The notes below the pieces were generated by a model. The model saw only the letters and a program-made list of their open reading frames with translations, searched no databases and was not told the DNA's origin. Of a DNA stretch of 25,631 nucleotides, positions 23,364-25,631 are shown one piece after another. Positions within the stretch are counted from its first letter, which is position 1. Each line of letters opens with the position of its first letter. The DNA is from a virus: IMG/VR virus record IMGVR_UViG_3300034375_012127, positions 1-25,631 of that record; one strand, 5' to 3'. A program made the translations under genes and the position numbers.

Positions 23364-23794
23364 TGTCTCCCCCACCAAAGAAAAAACAACGTGGTTCTGG
23401 TCTTCTTCAAGTCTTTTTAAAGACTGGGGACTGGAAGTCCCTTAAAAATCAGCTTTTAAAAATTGTTGATAAACTTACTAATTTATCTGAAAGAATAGCT
23501 ATACTTGAGAATCAACAAGGTACAGTAGCTAGTGCAGATCAAGCAGGTTCTTTAACACCTGAGCTTTATAAAGCGTTACAAAACCTTTTAGTTCCAGTAA
23601 TTGGCGAGACTTTAACTCGTGTGAATTCTAGGAATTATACAACAGAGTATACTTATCAAAACATTCAAATTTTTCGTAACGGGCAGGAGGTTACTGTCGA
23701 AGTTACTTTGGACGGAAATCGCAATGTCCAATTTCCTACAGATGTAGGCGAGTCTGAGTCGATTACTGCGACTTATTCTCGTAAGATTACTTAA
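23363..23794 (+). CDS. Small fibre-associated or tail-adapter protein
   Basis: A 143-residue protein overlapping the preceding stop by one base (TAATG), so it is made with the tail protein. The N-terminus is basic (MSPPPKKKQRGSG). Residues 22-55 form a helical coiled-coil stretch (NQLLKIVDKLTNLSERIAIL) that could trimerise. Residues 85-143 are beta-rich (TEYTYQNIQIFRNGQEVTVEV). A short coiled coil plus a beta cap is the plan of small trimeric tail appendages. No family recognised. Confidence 0.65.
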   Translation: MSPPPKKKQRGSGLLQVFLKTGDWKSLKNQLLKIVDKLTNLSERIAILENQQGTVASADQAGSLTPELYKALQNLLVPVIGETLTRVNSRNYTTEYTYQNIQIFRNGQEVTVEVTLDGNRNVQFPTDVGESESITATYSRKIT

Positions 23795-23817
23795 GTTTTA
23801 ATGAAAGGATAGGTGTT

Positions 23818-25631
23818 ATGCCTTTAGAGTTTGTACGTGATCAGTTATCTGATAACATTATTGATTCTTCGAAGATTAATGACTCAGCAGTTACTACCTC
23901 GAAGATTGCAGATGATGCAATTACGTCTGCAAAGATTGCAGACAATGCAGTAGAAGATGCTGCTATTGCTAGTGGTATTACTTTTTCAAAGCTTTCTGCT
24001 CCATTAGCAGACTTTGATTTGAACAATCAAAAGATTACTAACTTAGCTACAGGTACTAATAGTGGAGATGCAGTTAATTATGCTCAAATGAATTCTGCAA
24101 TTGCTTCGGTTATTACTGGAGATAACTGGCAGAATACTGTTTTAGATTTTGGATCTACTCCTCCTGAAAGTCCTTCAGCTGGAGATAGATATATTGTAGA
24201 AGCTACTGCTACAGGAGACTGGGCAGGGCAAGAGAACAATATTGCTGAGTTTGACGGATCTTCTTGGTCGTTTACAGTTCCTTCAACTGGTACATTTATT
24301 GATGTTCAGTCTGAGAATAACGCTCTTTATTATTTCGGTGGAAGTAGTTGGGCAAAGAAGGAATTTGAAGCAACTACTGCTGGGGACGGTCTTTCTTTAT
24401 CAGGTCGTGAGATGAGTTTAGATCCTAGCGTTGCTGGGGACGGTTTAGATATTTCTAGTGGAGTTATGTCCCTAGATCTTAAAGCTGATAGTGGTTTAGT
24501 AATTGACTCTTCTGAGTTGAAGATTCTTAGCGACAGTTCTACTGGTGCTTCAGTTTCTCCTCTTAATATTGGTGTGAACGGTGTTGGTCTTAAGGTAGAC
24601 AATTCTAGTATCAAACATAATTTAGGGGAGTTAAGAGTTGGAGACATTACTCGCGCTAACATTTTTAATATGTTTGGCGGAGCTTCCGCTGATGAAGGTA
24701 AGATGGTTATATGTGATGGTTCTAACGGGCCAATCTTTGCTAGCTACAAAGTTTTTGAATTTACTTCATCTAACTTTTCTTCACAAAGTGCTGGCGGAAC
24801 ATACAATCCTCTTGGGTCAACTTATGATCGTATTGTTGGGCCATCCATGGTTTTTTACAACGGTGCTTTGCAGACTGATTCAGATATAGCTGTTGCATCT
24901 AATGGTCAGCTTACTATTCAGTCAGGCAATAGTTTAACTAGTAGTCTTCCAATGCGTTTAGTTGCTTACTGTGCTGAGCCTTTTACACTTTCTGAAATCA
25001 ATGAGATGAATGACTTGGATTATGATGGTCTTATTGGTTTGGTTGATTTGAACGACAATGAAGTTCTTTCATCTAGTTTAGGTGCTGCAGCTACTTCGGG
25101 TATTTCGGAAGATCCTGCTGGAAGTGGTGCGCCATTATTTACTAGCGGAACTTATATTGACGGTAATGGAGTTACTAGGTCTTCGACATTTTTTAACTAC
25201 ATTTACATGCATAGTTCTTGGACTAATGCAGCAGGTCTTTCACCTGCTTATCCTGACGTAGAAGTTGGGAACATTGGAACTATTTATGTTGTAGCAACTG
25301 TTAATGAAGCTCCTTTTCAGGACAGCTTACACATTAACACTTACACTGTAGCTGAGGGCGATGGTCAAGATGCTGCTAGTTGGTACCGATCTAGGACTGC
25401 TTTTAAGCCATCTGATTCACCTCAGTTTACTAGAGGAGTGAAAACTTTATTCTGGTATGGTCAAGAACCTGCTGCAGATGTTCATCAAGGTTTACCTAGA
25501 GTTGAGTTGTTACCTGTGATCGCTGCTGATCAGGTAGGCCCATTAGGTTCTTCTGAGACACTTTTAGCTGTTGCGGTTTCAACTAATACAGCTAATACTG
25601 ATGGTAGTTGTAAGATCGTATTCGAAAAAGC
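23818..25631 (+). CDS. Tail fibre protein (3' end outside the window)
   Basis: Starts at an ATG with AAAGGATAGG upstream and stays open for all 604 codons to the window end, so it is truncated by the edge. Residues 10-55 are decapeptide repeats around SKIND, SKIAD and AKIAD. FDLNNQKITNLATGTNSGDA (about 70-89) is a standard fibre motif that leads from shaft to body. Residues 105-175 look like a DUF2793-type domain (STPPESPSAGDRYIV, then SSWSFTVPSTGTFIDV). Then come shaft-like repeats GDGLSLSGREMSLD and GDGLDISSGVMSLD, followed by SGLVIDSSELKIL (about 193-245), which recall triple beta-spiral fibre shafts. The remainder is a beta-rich head region with VVATVNEAPF near the end, probably the receptor-contacting part. 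The last gene of the tail block, probably a second adhesin beside the 1365-residue fibre. Confidence 0.85.
   Translation, partial: MPLEFVRDQLSDNIIDSSKINDSAVTTSKIADDAITSAKIADNAVEDAAIASGITFSKLSAPLADFDLNNQKITNLATGTNSGDAVNYAQMNSAIASVITGDNWQNTVLDFGSTPPESPSAGDRYIVEATATGDWAGQENNIAEFDGSSWSFTVPSTGTFIDVQSENNALYYFGGSSWAKKEFEATTAGDGLSLSGREMSLDPSVAGDGLDISSGVMSLDLKADSGLVIDSSELKILSDSSTGASVSPLNIGVNGVGLKVDNSSIKHNLGELRVGDITRANIFNMFGGASADEGKMVICDGSNGPIFASYKVFEFTSSNFSSQSAGGTYNPLGSTYDRIVGPSMVFYNGALQTDSDIAVASNGQLTIQSGNSLTSSLPMRLVAYCAEPFTLSEINEMNDLDYDGLIGLVDLNDNEVLSSSLGAAATSGISEDPAGSGAPLFTSGTYIDGNGVTRSSTFFNYIYMHSSWTNAAGLSPAYPDVEVGNIGTIYVVATVNEAPFQDSLHINTYTVAEGDGQDAASWYRSRTAFKPSDSPQFTRGVKTLFWYGQEPAADVHQGLPRVELLPVIAADQVGPLGSSETLLAVAVSTNTANTDGSCKIVFEK

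Noticed and set aside
24330-24662. Leftward 110-codon frame within the last fibre gene
   Set aside because: It is antisense to a fibre body with clear repeat motifs, and no leftward promoter or ribosome binding site is seen.
25600-25631. Circular closure: joining the window end to its start gives GCC TAA and would finish the fibre gene at once
   Set aside because: A stop appears by chance in about one codon of twenty; there is no repeated end sequence and no lysis or polymerase genes, so the window looks like part of a larger genome.

Overview
The window is part of the genome of a tailed double-stranded DNA bacteriophage. Large terminase, portal, scaffold, an N4 gp56-family major capsid protein, a head-tail adaptor candidate, a very large tail tube/nozzle candidate and several fibre-type proteins lie in one rightward series. 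No tail sheath, tape measure, integrase, tRNA, polymerase or lysis gene is visible, and the set fits a short-tailed (podovirus-like) virion best. The DNA is A+T-rich and nearly every gene has a normal AGGAG/AAGGA-type ribosome binding site, so the host is a bacterium. I cannot say which one, or from which habitat.

Layout. (1) 1-235: the 3' end of a rightward gene cut by the window edge, then a short A+T-rich gap with an exact 14-bp duplication and a doubtful micro-ORF. (2) 236-1835, leftward: a two-gene replication operon, a RepA-type hexameric helicase/ATPase followed by a 75-residue protein whose C-terminus copies the acidic tip of single-strand DNA-binding proteins. (3) 1836-2462, non-coding and densely structured: a hairpin with an interleaved second stem in the repA leader, iteron-like ATGTTGC boxes, two 48-bp direct repeats, a (TA)n tract and a dyad of about 110 bp. 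This is the best candidate for a replication origin, possibly also a packaging or control site, at the point where leftward replication genes and rightward virion genes diverge. (4) 2490-7476: a tiny zinc-ribbon protein, TerL, portal and a small helical protein. (5) 7478-13777: a receptor-binding cassette of a small beta protein, a 1365-residue fibre with discoidin-like domains and an RCC1-like beta-propeller protein, placed unusually between portal and scaffold. (6) 13883-18048: two small proteins, adaptor, scaffold, major capsid protein and a capsid-associated protein, closed by a strong UUCG terminator. (7) 18120-25631: a coiled-coil protein, the 1482-residue tail protein, a small fibre-associated protein and a fibre gene that runs off the window.

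How the parts work together. The RepA-like ATPase and its partner probably act at the adjacent origin-like region. TerL docks on the portal to package DNA into a shell built by scaffold and major capsid protein. The adaptor and 1482-residue protein would make the tail, and the fibres and propeller would contact the host. Most interesting are the compact replication module (helicase, SSB-tail peptide, structured leader, iterons), a TerL with what looks like a second, catalytically degraded RNase H-like domain, and the modular receptor-binding cassette.
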